From Chamaea fasciata (taxonomy: Eukaryota > Chordata > Aves > Passeriformes > Sylviidae): 64,000 bases of DNA. The notes beneath the pieces are model-generated. The model saw nothing but the letters and a program-made list of their open reading frames with translations. It searched no databases and was not told the DNA's origin. Of the stretch, positions 1 to 11,049 are shown one piece after another (the first letter of the stretch is position 1; each line of letters begins with the position of its first letter). Position numbers and translations under genes: made by a program. Location: NCBI GenBank assembly GCA_029207755.1, contig JARCOQ010000003.1, forward strand, positions 86,943,994 to 87,007,993, given 5' to 3'.

Positions 1-877
1 CAAAGCTTAGCCACAAGGAATTATTTTGGATAAACTGGGTAGGATTCAGACTGCAATATAATCCTCAAAGCCAGAGGCATACCACATCTATCTCTGAGGT
101 AGGAAAATGATGATAAGGAACAACCAGCAAGATGGCACGGATAGGAGTATATGTGAAAGAGATTAAGAACCAAGATTTAGGAATGTAAGAAGACTATCTC
201 AAATCAAAATGTCATGGACATCTGGTGAGAGGTCATTACTGCATTTCCAGTTGTGGTTATTCATTCAGCAGCACCTTATTATCAATATGAAATTCAATAT
301 TGTGTTTTCTTTAGCTGACAATGACAATATTGCATTACAGAAATGCAATATTTCTGTAATTTACAGAAAAGAACTACAAGATAATTTTTCACTTAGAGAA
401 TCAAGGAAAAAACATTGCCTTCTAAATTGTTGTTAGTACCAAAAGCATAAACATCAGAGCACATGCATTATTCTGAATTGTTGTCTATAGAATGATTGAT
501 GAAAGACATTTAGAGGGTTGCAATTTTCACTGTAATCTGGGTCTTCAGCAAGTGAAGTTCAAATTGAGTTAGAAATGAGCAGTAATTTAGAAGAAGGAGC
601 TGGCCTGATCTATCATTTGATTGAAACAGTGATGCATAGATATGTTTTTCTTCTGATTCCTCTATTATTACCAACTTTTCTAATGAGTTGTGTGCTTAAA
701 TCATTTGGCCAAAATTAGGCCAGCCATAGCCCTTCAGTATATGGAAGGGATTAAAAGGGAGTCTCATCAATTCATACCTGGAGAAGACAGTGTATACATA
801 AGAGTTATGAATATATAAAGCTTTAGGTTTCAGCTATTAAACTAATATCTCAAACCCCAAACTGCAGCAAAACAAAA
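1..877. other. Unique AT-rich interval, no gene seen
   Basis: No splice-flanked coding segment, repeat consensus or structured RNA was recognised. The longest open frame (209-436, 75 codons) has no protein-like composition and no recognisable domain, so it is treated as chance. Confidence 0.6.
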
Positions 878-967
878 TTGAAACCAACCAAAACAAAACA
901 AACATAAACAAACAAAACAAAAAACAGCCAACCAACCAAAATTAAAAAGCAAAACAAACCAACCAAG
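878..967 (+). repeat. A/C-rich low-complexity tract (CAAA/CCAA type)
   Basis: The plus strand is almost entirely A and C, with runs of AAAC and CCAA. It resembles several other A/C-only or G/T-only tracts in this window and is probably a degenerated microsatellite or expanded retroposon tail. Confidence 0.75.
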
Positions 968-1125
968 TCAACAGGAAAAAGACCCAACAAACGACAAAAC
1001 CACTGAAATCAACATATTTCTCCCTTTTTCTCATCAAAATAAAAAGCTGAATATTTTTCTATTCATTCATGATACTCTGAGTATGATCCAAAAATATAAT
1101 GCACTTTTTTTGATAATTTGCAAAA

Positions 1126-2059
1126 ATCATAGAATCTTAGAATCCTTGCAATTGGAAAAGACCTTCAAAATCTTAAAGTCTACCCTTTGACTGAACATCA
1201 CTTTGTCAACTAAAGCATAACACAAAGTGGCACGTCCAGTCATTTCTTAAACATTTCCAGGGATGGTGACACCACCACTTCCTTGGGTAGCCCCTCCCAA
1301 TGTCTAACCATCCTACCATAGAAGAAATTCTTCCTGATATCAAACCTGAACCTCCTCTAGAGCAGCTTGAGGCCATTTCCTTGTCCAGGAGAAGACACTG
1401 ACCTTGCTACAACCTCCTTTCAGGTACTCGAGCAATAAGGTCTCCCCTGAACTCTCTTTTCTTCAGGCTAAACAGCCCCATCTCCTTCAGCCACTTTTCA
1501 TAAATCTTACTCTTGAGACCCTTCTCCAGCTTTATTGCCTTTCTCTGGACTTGCTCCAGCACCACAACGTCCTTCTTGGTGAGGGGCTCGGAACTGGACA
1601 CAGGACTCAAAGTGCCAACTCCCCAGTGACAAGAACAGAGGGACAATCAGTACCCTAGTTCTGCTGACCACACCATTGCTGATGCAGGCCAGGGTGTCAT
1701 TGGCCTTCTTGGCCACCTGGGCACTCACTGGATCATGTTCACCTGCTGTTGACCAGCACTCACAGGTCCTTTTCCACCAGGCACTTTTCTAGGCACTCTG
1801 TCCCTAGCCTGCAGCACTGCAGGCAATTGCTGTGACCCAGATGCTGGACCTGGCACTTGGTCTTGTTCAATCTCAAACTGTTGGCCTCAGCCCATCCATC
1901 CAGCCTTTCCAGATCCCTGTGCACAGCCTCCCTACCCTTCAGCAGGTCAACACTCCTACCCAATTTAGTGTCACCAACGAAGTTTCTGAGTGTGTACTAA
2001 ATCCCTTCATCCAGATTATCAATAAAGACATTAAATAGGACTGGTCTCAATAATGAGCC
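1126..2059 (-). mobile_element. CR1 LINE fragment, 3' portion (reverse transcriptase C-terminus and 3' UTR)
   Basis: Read on the minus strand this is the 3' third of a CR1 retrotransposon. It begins at 1126 with the reverse complement of the CR1 tail (ATCATAGAATCTTAGAATCC) and runs upstream into the ORF2 coding region. Broken frames encode typical CR1 C-terminal phrases: DLERLDGWAEANSLRLNKTK at about 1840-1905 and [19 protein letters not shown] at about 1425-1480. The copy is 5'-truncated near 2059, where the text corresponds to the RT region just upstream of the catalytic core. Frameshifts and stops throughout make it non-functional. 5' truncation is the normal result of CR1 target-primed reverse transcription. 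Identification as CR1 is firm; subfamily is not assigned. Confidence 0.92.
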
Positions 2060-2124
2060 TGACTAGGAACTGGACTCAGTGATCTTTGTGAGTCCCTTCC
2101 AACTCAGGATATTCTGTTTCCATG
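2060..2124 (+). mobile_element. CR1 LINE tail, 65-bp 3' end
   Basis: A short plus-strand CR1 3' end containing GGACTCAGTGATCTTTGTG and TCCCTTCCAACTCAGGATAT, followed by a decayed ATTCTGTTTCCATGG tail. It lies in the opposite orientation to the CR1 pieces on both sides, so it is a separate severely truncated insertion or a rearranged fragment. Confidence 0.8.
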
Positions 2125-2575
2125 GGTGCAACAGCTCTGCTCAACTTGGTCTGCACAAAACTTTGGGCACTTAATACTACTGTCTATGTCATTGGTGAAG
2201 ATATTGAATAGCATTAATCTCAGTGTAAACCCTTGCGAGACACTTGTTACTGACCCCCACTTGGAAATAAAGACACTGACTGTAGCTCTCCGGACACAGC
2301 CTTCCAGCCAGATCTTAAGCCCAACAGTGTTATCACCTCTTTATCCAAGGATACCACTGGTAGTTATGTTGTCAAGTAAGATTTCCTAGACTTCCAGGAA
2401 ATCCAGTAGTGGGTGGTTCCTAGTAACATAATCCAGTATCTGCAGTAGGAAATAGTCTTCAATTCGTTCAAGAAACCTGATGAAAGACTCGTGCACTGCT
2501 GGGTTTTTTTTTTCCCCCAAATGTCCAGTTAATTGCAATCACTTACGAGGACCAAGATTTCATGTCTAGTTTGAC
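2125..2575 (-). mobile_element. CR1 LINE fragment, internal ORF2, with apparent internal deletion
   Basis: On the minus strand, 2150-2350 matches the CR1 reverse-transcriptase region (the stretch around AGATATTGAATAGCATTAAT and the following ACTGACCCCCACTTGGA). The stretch 2385-2575 matches the more 5' endonuclease part of ORF2 (around TTCAAGAAACCTGATGAAAG and TTACGAGGACCAAGATTTC). These two parts are over a kilobase apart in an intact element, so the middle is missing. The copy overlaps in content with the 1126-2059 fragment, so the two are independent insertions. It is heavily decayed, and the deletion breakpoint near 2350-2385 is approximate. Confidence 0.65.
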
Positions 2576-5500
2576 TGGCACCAAATCACTAAGTTTGATG
2601 TTTACACAGAAGTATCATAAACTAAAATTTGAATCAGAATGACAATGGTCAGTCAGAGACCATCACTTTGTATATGAAGCAAGGGTTTTACTTACCCATC
2701 TTACTTACTTACATTTATCTATTTTTAATTTCATCTAATAGTTTGGAATTTCTTTGTTGGTTTTAGTGGGGGTGGTGATTTTCCTTCTCCCTTCACCCTT
2801 CCACTTTTGTAAAGTGATTTTGCAGTTCTTTTCAACATAGCTGTGGATATATTTTTTAAAATAAGCTTGTACAAATAGCTGACTGTGTCCCTGTTTGGTC
2901 TCTTTTCCAGAGCATTTATAAATTAGGTAAACAGAAAAAGGTTGCCTTGCTTGGAATCCTGATAAATGATTGATGTTTTCCCTTTTTAGCGGAATTATTT
3001 TTTTTTTTTTAACAAAGCTTTCTATTTGTCCCACTGAATAAGAAAAAGGTACATGTATGTGTTCATCTTTACTTGCAGAGCTACTTCTTAGTATCAAGCA
3101 ATGCATAGCAGAGAATCAAAGAGCAAATATTCATTTCATGTAAATCATGCCACAAGAAACCAAATAAGTTGTGTTTTACCAAGTTTATAAAAATCCATGC
3201 TATTGTAGGTTTATTACAAAAAAAACAGTCTTACTCTAAAGTAATTAGATGAAACCTCTGTATAAAACACATCTAGCTGTATTCATCAAATTCAAAACAA
3301 ATAATCTGTATTTCATACTGAATGTTGCTCCCTTTATATTTTTCCATTATGAAGAATGGTATTAATTTCCCAAATAATTAGAATGCATAATAATTCTGAA
3401 GTGTAGAATCAAATTTTACTTTCTCAGTATGAATTGTAATTAAATAAGCAACTGAGAGCAGTTTACAGCTAAGTGCAAAAAACCCCAAACTTTAAAAAGG
3501 GGGTGAGATAGTTTCCCACAGAATGTATTTACCAAGGAATTCTGAATGCCACAACGAATCAGCAAAAAATCAAATTTTTTCATCTTAGAAGTACTCAATT
3601 AATGAGGAAAATATATTTTAAAAATAACATATTCAATGACTGACAGAAAAAAAAATCCCCTAAGATTACTTTTAAATAGTTTTAGTGAGCTTCATTTCCT
3701 ATGTGATTCAGGACACTTAGCAGATGCATTATCTGCTTAAACTCTACTGAATTTCTGCAAATGTAAGGGTGTTTTTATGACTATGCTACCATCAATGAAG
3801 TAAGAATGTATTGCTCTGCATTACACACACTGTAATTTTGGTACAATAAATTCTACAGGGATTTGCTTTTCCCCAGCAATACCCCCACCAACAGAAGAGT
3901 GTAAAAGGATATGAAATGGAAAATAACCACTGAGATTTCATAAAATATGAATTAATTGGGTTTTTTTAACTGTTTAAGGTATAAAGAATATTACTGCTTA
4001 AAATATAAAAAAAACCCCAAAAACAAAAATAAGGAGAAGTAGCTGTTCTATCATTTATTTGCTTTATAATCCGATTATAACAATAAATTATCATGCTCCA
4101 TAGTCAGTTTGTTGTGATCTTAATAAGGACCAATATTGCAGTGGGCACTGAGTACAAGATGTAATTACATTTATATATGTTTAATTTGGACAGAATATAT
4201 CAGAATTGTACCAATAAATGCTGTAATCTATCTAAATTCGGTAACTCTTGAAATAACGAGCTGGAAAACATGATATAAGAGAGAAACGGAATGGCCTTTT
4301 ATCTTAGCCACAGATAACTGACTTGATTAATCTGTGATTAGAAAAGTTAGATGTCAGCAGCTTAAAGTTTAGTAGGCCAAAGTTTTGGGATGTGATTTTT
4401 TTTCACATTTACATTTGATACAGACCTTTATATTCCTCTTTTATACAAAAAAAGATAAGGTAAGAGAAACTAGATCAATAATTTTGTTTTAATCTATGTA
4501 TTTCATTTTACCCAAAGGGATATTTAAACTTCATTTTAAAGTATGTATTAAAACAGCCCCACACGCACTACAATGAATAAGAGTTTCCCAGAATATAAGT
4601 AAACTGAATCTGCAATAATTCAGGCATGACATTTTGCTCTACTCTGAAAATGCCTGAGCAAGACCTAAATGTAAATGCTGGACAAGAGTATAATGAGCTA
4701 ACATTATATTCAGTGCTTTTGTTTTCTCACGTGCATGTGCCTGTGTTTACACACAATGCTCAGCTACACGGTCTTAGAGGCACTTGTAAAGGTCTGATAC
4801 AAGAGAACTTTCCCTTTTGATTTTTTTTTTCTTTATAGATGGATGTAAATCTAAATAGACGTTTTTCCATCACTTTTAAGGTTTATCACACTCAGTGGTT
4901 TACCCACCAATATTGAAGAAGAACTCTTTTTGATTGTAGCAGCAACATTGCTGAATCTTGTTTAATGCAGCACTTACACTTTTCCAGTACACCCTTGAAC
5001 TTACCTGGCAGGGTCAATTTTCCTGCATTTCCTTACATCAGTGCTAGTAAGGCAATGAATACTGACTAGTACTGCTACTACAGTTATACAAATGACACAA
5101 AAATAGCCACCTTTTAAAGTATTGCATTTCTTGTGGCACTTCTTCCTTGTTGCCAAAGGGAAATTTCCTATGTGCCCATATATCTGCAAATGGAAGAGTT
5201 ACTAGGTACATCAAATGTGTCTTAGAGTTGGATACTTTCTGTAAGGACTCTTTTTTCTTTAGAAATCTTGATCAAATATTGAGTTTGGGGTGTATATGTA
5301 ATACATATCATCAACTCTACTGAGAAGTGATACAGAGAAACAGTAGTTCCTGAAGTACTTTTTCTATGTAGATCTTAGAGATATTAAATTTTGTCTATTG
5401 TTCTGTGGCTGCTGTTCTTTTAAGTTGGTAATTGTATTTTAAAAAGCAATAAGAAATATTTTAAGTTTGGGTTTGGAAGAAGTGGGTTATGGGCTTTCCC

Positions 5501-6627
5501 TACTCCTCCAATATTTTTATCTATTCTCCAAGTCCTGTGCTTTTTGACACACTACAATTGTCTCCCATCTGGGAGAAATCTGGAATACATTGCTCATTTT
5601 CCTGTAATCTGAAATATCTACATTAAATTTGTTCTGTGTTATTAAAATACATGTTTTGCCTTATCATCTGTTTTGGATTTATTTTCATTTTAATAAATGT
5701 ACATGCATTAAACTCACAGGAAAGCAGTTATTAAATGTCTTGCATTGTCTTGACTTTTCTGCTCTGTGTTCCACCATTTGCCATGACATAAGGCTTTGGT
5801 TGTTTAGTCATGCAGAGGAAAACTCTGTAATCTCTTTGGGAATGGACTAACAATAAATTATATCACATATTGTACTATGGTTAACAGTGGCCATAAAAGA
5901 AAAGATTAACACCATTGGGCACAATGGATTCTGTGCTTGACATTTGTCATACAGAATGCCAAGAACACTTTTTCAGTTCCACTTATGAATTTATTAATGA
6001 TAATCAAAAAAATCCAGTGATATATTACTGATTTACAATTCAATCCTCTTCCTAATGTCTTTAAAAGGACCAGATTGACTTCCATAAGTTTTCTATTGGC
6101 AATGAAATTATATTTGTCTTAATAGTATAGTAATTATTGCAGAAATACAATTCAATCTGTTCAAATCTCATATGTCAGGAGGGGGATATCCAGTGGGTGA
6201 TTTAGGCTGATAATAAAGATTACAGAATTATCATTTGCAGAAAATTGTTCAGTTCACTAGTCATAAATTAATGTTATATAGGTCAATTCTAAAAGACCTT
6301 GACCAAAAAAAAAAGCTATTAACAAGATTTTTTTAATGGGTGATCTATGATTTTTCTAAGTTTGTTTGTTTAATTTATTTGTTTTGTTGTTGGGAGTTTT
6401 TTTTAAAACTTGCAAAATTGTGAAATATTTTTCTGGAATGGCCTTTTTTTCAGAGGGTTGTTGATAAAAGCAGCAGCAATATTTGTTTCTGGGAGGAGGC
6501 ACCACCCCCAGTAGTATCCCATCTGTGTTTCTCTAAAAATTATTTAGGTGCAAAGAAGTAAAAAATAGTATTTTAATTATAGCATAAACCAATGCAACTA
6601 TATGGACTACAGAAGACTACTAGTGCT
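2576..6627. other. Unique AT-rich interval, no gene seen
   Basis: About 4 kb without recognised repeats or exons. Short homopolymers occur (T run near 2998-3010, A/T runs elsewhere). Frames at 2735-3106, 4626-4820, 5001-5189 and 5629-5850 look like chance frames: no domain and no splice context was recognised. Confidence 0.55.
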
Positions 6628-6712
6628 TATCTGGTCTAACTCCACAATGAGAGCAGGATCTGCTTAGGTCAGACTGCCTGGGACTTCGTCCAAGTGTGTT
6701 TTGAGGCAAACA
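6628..6712 (-). mobile_element. CR1 LINE 3' end fragment (decayed)
   Basis: The plus strand shows a degraded version of the reverse complement of a CR1 3' UTR. The order is a TCTGGTCTAACTCC motif, then a GAGCAGGATCTGCTTAGGTC segment, then GCCTGGGACTTCGTCCAAGT and a TTTTGAGGC end. The order matches the CR1 consensus, but many substitutions indicate an old copy. Confidence 0.55.
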
Positions 6713-7021
6713 GCTAAAGGATTTATCTAAAACCTTTACCTTCATATATTCCTAATTTAATAGTTACAAGTGTATCTATGAAACTCAATCTTTTTCTCAG
6801 TTTTTTTTTTTTTTCTCTTTCAAAATTCCTAATTCCTTTATAGCTTGAACCTGTCAACAGACTTCAATTAACTTCACATCTTCAACTGGATTTCATGGTA
6901 ATCTGTGAAATTAATTTTTTCACTGTGTCACAAGCCTATCTGATCCTTATATTCATACTGAGTAATTAATATCCTCTTCTGAAGGAGATATATGAGAAGA
7001 GAACTATGAAGCCAGCAGAAA

Positions 7022-7376
7022 TTAGTGTGCTGTATCTACTGCTTCAGGATTAAAAGCAGGTTCCATAAGAGTGGACAGAGTTTCTCTGCATAAAGCAAAC
7101 ATGACATAACTACCACTGGTATTTATATCCATGTTGCAGCCCCACTGATCATAAAAATATTTTTCCAGAGCTAATTTTATCCTTTCAGCTGGTAGTGCAT
7201 GTGTATTATCAGGTTGTCCTTCCCATCCTGCAGCCTGCACAGATCTTCTTATCCCTAATATCAGACCCCTATTCAAGTGATGGAAAGACAGATCTGATTA
7301 AGGCAGGGATTTTATGGGCCAAAGGGACCACACCAGATAAGCAAGGATAATAGATACTTATTGGTCCTATTAACAT
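7022..7376 (-). other. Frameshifted minus-strand reading frame of unknown origin (candidate pseudogene)
   Basis: An ATG at 7376-7374 opens a minus-strand frame of 35 codons ending in TAG near 7270. One base out of register, a second frame continues without a stop from about 7297 down to the TAA at 7022, about 90 codons. The second frame has mixed, protein-like composition (LALEKYFYDQWGC, NMDINTSGSYVMFALC, ending NPEAVDTAH) and contains no tandem or low-complexity sequence. The first frame also looks protein-like (PLAHKIPALIRSVFPSLE). The pattern suits a single-frameshift remnant of a coding sequence about 118 codons long. On the same strand, the unnamed repeat at 7440-7757 lies directly upstream, so an origin inside a mobile or retroviral element is possible. 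I do not recognise the family, and chance cannot be excluded. Confidence 0.35.
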
Positions 7377-7439
7377 TTTCATATTTGAAAAGTTCTATTT
7401 GTCTCAAACAGGAAAAACCTCAGTAACAAAATGGGATGA

Positions 7440-7757
7440 ACTGTTGCACAATATAATTGTTGCATCCTCCATCCTCCTTGCCAGGGGAGTGAGGCCTCTG
7501 TGCTGGGTTCTCTCCCTATCCAGCCTCCATCCCCACCATCCCCATGGGCACAAAGGGGATGTGTGAGGCACACATCCAAAGGCACTATGCTTTGCAGACA
7601 GTGTCTATGTCTGGGGATGTTAGCGGCTCCCCAGCTGGGCCACCCCAGAAGTGAAGCTGGAACAAAGGAGGCAGTAGTCGCTGCCAACGACACAGGCTTT
7701 AAACCAGTGACACCCAGCTCAGGGTTGGCAGCACACAAAACCATGGCATCCCCCTGA
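7440..7757 (-). repeat. Unnamed dispersed repeat, copy A (GC-richer)
   Basis: One of three related segments in this window; the others are at 12195-12490 and 18552-18780. Read on the minus strand it contains CTGAGCTGGGTGTCACTGG, then a GTTTAAAGCCTGTG segment, CTACTGCCTCCTTTG and CCCAGCTGGGGAGC, in the same order as the other copies. It is clearly richer in G+C than its surroundings. The frames at 7379-7744 and 7500-7757 are by-products of this repeat. It may be part of an LTR or retroviral leader, but no TG...CA ends were found. Confidence 0.6.
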
Positions 7758-8429
7758 TAAGGGCAGGCATCTTATTTACAGACATAAATATTTACAGACT
7801 CCACCATCTGTCCTTCTTATCAGGACTCGTTGCAAGTGAAGAGGCAGATTTCTTCTGGCTTCCTGTTTCATTGTGAGACAGCAGCCCAGAGATGATAGTC
7901 TTGACTATAGAATGAGGGGAGTGAATATTGATTACCCCAGCATCCACTCTTCCCTACACATTACTGTACCCTTTAAGAAGGAAGCATGTTGTAAGAAGTC
8001 AGTAAGAAAACATTAAGAAGCTTTTACCATGTCCCCACTGAATACACTTCAGATAAGGTACCTTTAGCAGTCAGTTAATGAGGGCTTTGGGAAAAAGGAA
8101 CTGTGAAATGTGTTTTTCCCATTCAGACAAGGATACTTAATGGTCAAGCTTTTTTTTTCTACATTTATATCCACAAGGGGATTGTCCAACAACAGAGTTT
8201 CTCCTGCTTTATTTCAAAGAGTGAGTTACATTCATTCAGCAGTGTTTATAAAATGCTGCCTTTACTTTGAAGTGTTTTACCCTTCTTGAAAGGATCTAAG
8301 GGTCAATACAAATGCAAGGTCACTGAGGAGACACAAGAGGTTTTTTGCTGAGCAACGTCAAGATTGTTCTGCACTTCACATTGTCAACCTTGTTAGGTGT
8401 AACAATATAAATAATAAAACTTTATGCTG
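7758..8429. other. Unique interval, no gene seen
   Basis: No repeat consensus, coding segment or structured element was recognised. Confidence 0.5.
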
Positions 8430-8815
8430 CACATAAAAAGTTGGAAGATACAGGACACTGAATGTATTGGAATAAGGAGTGAGGGGAGCAATTAGAGAGG
8501 ATGGTAAAGTAGCAAAGGAGTTAAATTAATTTTTTTGCATCCATCTTTGCTATCTAGGGCTACAGGGAAATCACTCTTCCAGGGGCACTTTTCATGGGAA
8601 ATTATACTGTAGCCTTAACAAAATGATAGCCTCCAAGGAGGAAGTTATAGAGCAACTTAAAAAAATTAAGTGTAGTAAATCACTAAAACAAGATAATATT
8701 CATTTGAGGGTTGTGAAAGAAATTAAGTGTGAAATAGAGAAGTTACTGGCAAAGATATGCAGTGTATCATTAAAAAATGAACTAATCCACAGGCTAAAAA
8801 GTAATTTTGATGGTT
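8430..8815 (+). mobile_element. Ancient CR1 (CR1-L3-like) fragment, start of reverse transcriptase region
   Basis: The plus strand resembles the old amniote CR1-L3-type LINEs that are well preserved in turtles and crocodilians, not the younger avian CR1s. A 74-codon open frame at 8623-8847 begins with the motif EEVIEQLKKIKCSKSLKQDN and continues with IHLRVVKEIKCEIEKLLAKI. This matches the conserved non-LTR RT entry segment in which a glycine-proline-aspartate turn precedes IHPRVLKEL. Upstream, 8515-8560 matches the segment encoding 'LNEFFAS' in the same families. It is truncated at both ends and non-functional. Family assignment is from recalled consensus. Confidence 0.65.
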
Positions 8816-9805
8816 CTTGGCTTCGGAAAAACCTACACTTTGCATAGTTTTTATATCATAATGGCTAGGGGAAACTCTGAGTAGTGTAAGTACTTGGGGC
8901 TGAAAGTAATCTTCTACTAAAGATGTTCTTCACCGCATGCTGTACACCACATATAGTTTAAATTCATCATGCTGTAGAGACACTGAAAATATAATCCCAG
9001 TATCAAAAGTTGTCCAATAAAAAGAATTCCATTGAAGGTTTCTGACTGAAGGCGTAAAACTCAGTATTGGAACACACCAAATTTGCAAAATTACAATGTC
9101 ATCCTCTATATCACATTCAAAAGCATTTATCTTTGGGTGTAAGAGATTATAATGAAAAATGTTCCAGGGCTAGAAAAAGATTTAAACTTCCTCTTCTGCC
9201 ATCCACTTCTGTAGATTTGAATCCTGCCTTTGTAAAAGGTTATCCTGTTAAATCATCAATATGACACCAAAAGCCTATGCTAAAATAAATGAAGTAGGCC
9301 ACTGTTTTTTGGTTTGTTGTTTTTTTTTTTTTTTTTTCTCCACAGGATCTCCTTGTTTAAAGTAGGAATTCAAATAAGAATGCATTGTTAAAAGCCACCT
9401 AAATTGTGGCTGTTAGTCTCAAACTGAGTTCCACTATTGATCTTTCCAATAAATATATTTACCTTTGGAGTGTTTTACAAAGGAAAACGCACTGCACCTT
9501 CTCTTTAGTTTTTAAAATATGCCTAGGTCTACCCTGCTATTTCCATTATTTTGACTGGTTTTTTTAAGACTAGATAATAAAATAGGACATCAAAAAGCAC
9601 CAGAGGCCCACATACAATGCATGGCCTGTCAATTGCGATTAAAAACCACCCCTTCCAAATAACCACTAGAGCAATGGAAGCAGACTAAAATACCCCAGCC
9701 AAACAAACAGAAATCTAACTAAAAACCTGCCAAAATTCACAAAGCGGAAGTGGTGCCACTTAAGAATGTTAAGAGAGATTAGGAGCATGACTGTCTTTTC
9801 CAGCT

Positions 9806-9870
9806 GCTCAGATCCAGATATCCCTCCTGCCTGGCCACACAGCCCAGGACAATGCCCTGGGGATCTGAGC
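9806..9870. other. Inverted repeat, 10-bp perfect arms
   Basis: GCTCAGATCC at 9806-9815 is the exact reverse complement of GGATCTGAGC at 9861-9870, with a 45-base spacer. Function unknown. Confidence 0.6.
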
Positions 9871-9996
9871 ATGCTGAGGAATGCAGTTGTTTCTTCCCTG
9901 TGTGCAGGTTCAATCAATAGTGAAGATGTGCATGTGTCCCAGAGGCACACACACAGTGGACACTGACATGGCTGGTCACACAGATTACCAAAAGCA

Positions 9997-10019
9997 AGGT
10001 ATTGTTTTAAACAATACCT
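9997..10019. other. Perfect 11-bp palindrome with one-base centre
   Basis: AGGTATTGTTT at 9997-10007 is followed by a single T and then AAACAATACCT at 10009-10019, its exact reverse complement. Confidence 0.8.
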
Positions 10020-10411
10020 AAATGCATAAAAACAGACAGCCTTTTCCTTTTGGTGGGCTGGCAGAGACAGAAGTGCACACAAAACACTCATGGTTCACAA
10101 AGACATACACTGATGGATGCCTTGAGCATTGGATCTATGTCCATCTGGCACTCCTGCCCAGATCCTAGACCCTCCTACCTGTTCCATGTGTCTCTTACTC
10201 ATTGGTCAGTCCATTTCCATGCTCTCTAGCAAAGGGAATGCTCCAGTCTCCCTGAGCATACCAGCACAGACTATTGCCAGCTCCCCAGCCTGACCAGAAT
10301 CAAGGTTGGTGTTCCACAAAGTGATGCCTTTAGTTTTTTGCTAGCCCATTTATTAGTGTAATTGGCAGGGCTTGTTTCCTGGTTTTGTCTCCATGTTTGT
10401 TTTGGAATATC

Positions 10412-11028
10412 TGTGTGCTGCCTTTGATACTGTCTCCCACAGAATTCTCCAGGAGAAGCTGGCAGCCCACCGCTTGGACATGTGCACTCTTTCACTGGTT
10501 TAAAAACTGGCTGGATGGCTGGGCCCAGAGCGGGATGGTGGATGGTGCTGCACCCAGTTGGCAGCCAGTCACTAGTTGGGTTACACAGGGCTCAGCACTG
10601 GGGCCAGTCCTGTTTGATGTCTTTATTGATGATCTGGATGAGGAGGTCAAGTGCAGCCTCAGTAAGTTTGTGGATCTGGACAGGCTGGATCAATAAGCAG
10701 AGGTCAACAATATGAGGTTCAACAAGACCAAGTGCTGGGTCCTGCATTTGGATCACAACAACCTCAGGCAGCACTAAAGGTTGGAGACAGTGTGGCTGGA
10801 AAGGGGTCCAACAGAAAGGGACCTGGGAGTGCTGGTCAACAGCCTGCTGAACATAAACCAGTGTGTGCCCAGGTGACCACAAGGTCAGTGCCACCCTGGA
10901 TTGTATCAAAAATAGCATTGCTAACAGGACCAGGGCAGTGATTTTCCCTCTGTACTCAGCACATGAGAGGTGTGACCAATCCTATGTCCAGACCTGGGCC
11001 CCTCACTTCAAGAAAGACATTGAGGTCT
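10412..11028 (+). mobile_element. CR1 LINE fragment, reverse transcriptase core, internally deleted
   Basis: Plus-strand remnant of CR1 ORF2 reverse transcriptase. The frame at 10385-10696 includes CR1 signatures: [12 protein letters not shown], the motif around [20 protein letters not shown], and CSLSKFV. The text then jumps directly to DLDRLDQ, so the segment holding the aspartate pair of the catalytic F/YADD box and the following residues is deleted. Further on, other frames encode decayed 'ERDLGVLVNS' and 'HFKKDIEV' equivalents, up to about 11028. The typical CR1 3' UTR and ATTCTATG tail are absent, so the copy is truncated at both ends. It separates two older CR1-L3-like fragments. Confidence 0.85.
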
Positions 11029-11049
11029 GAAGTCAGTTCAGATAAATGG

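Larger units (their letters stand above)
8816..10411. other. Unique interval with two palindromic segments
   Basis: No gene recognised. A T-run lies at about 9312-9339. 9780-10280 is somewhat GC-richer than its surroundings and contains the hairpins at 9806-9870 and 9997-10019. The 141-codon minus-strand frame at 9666-10091 has no recognisable domain. Confidence 0.5.

Noticed and set aside
9666..10091. 141-codon minus-strand frame, Cys-rich in places
   Set aside because: No family recognised; it overlaps the palindromic GC-richer block and has no start or splice context that favours coding.
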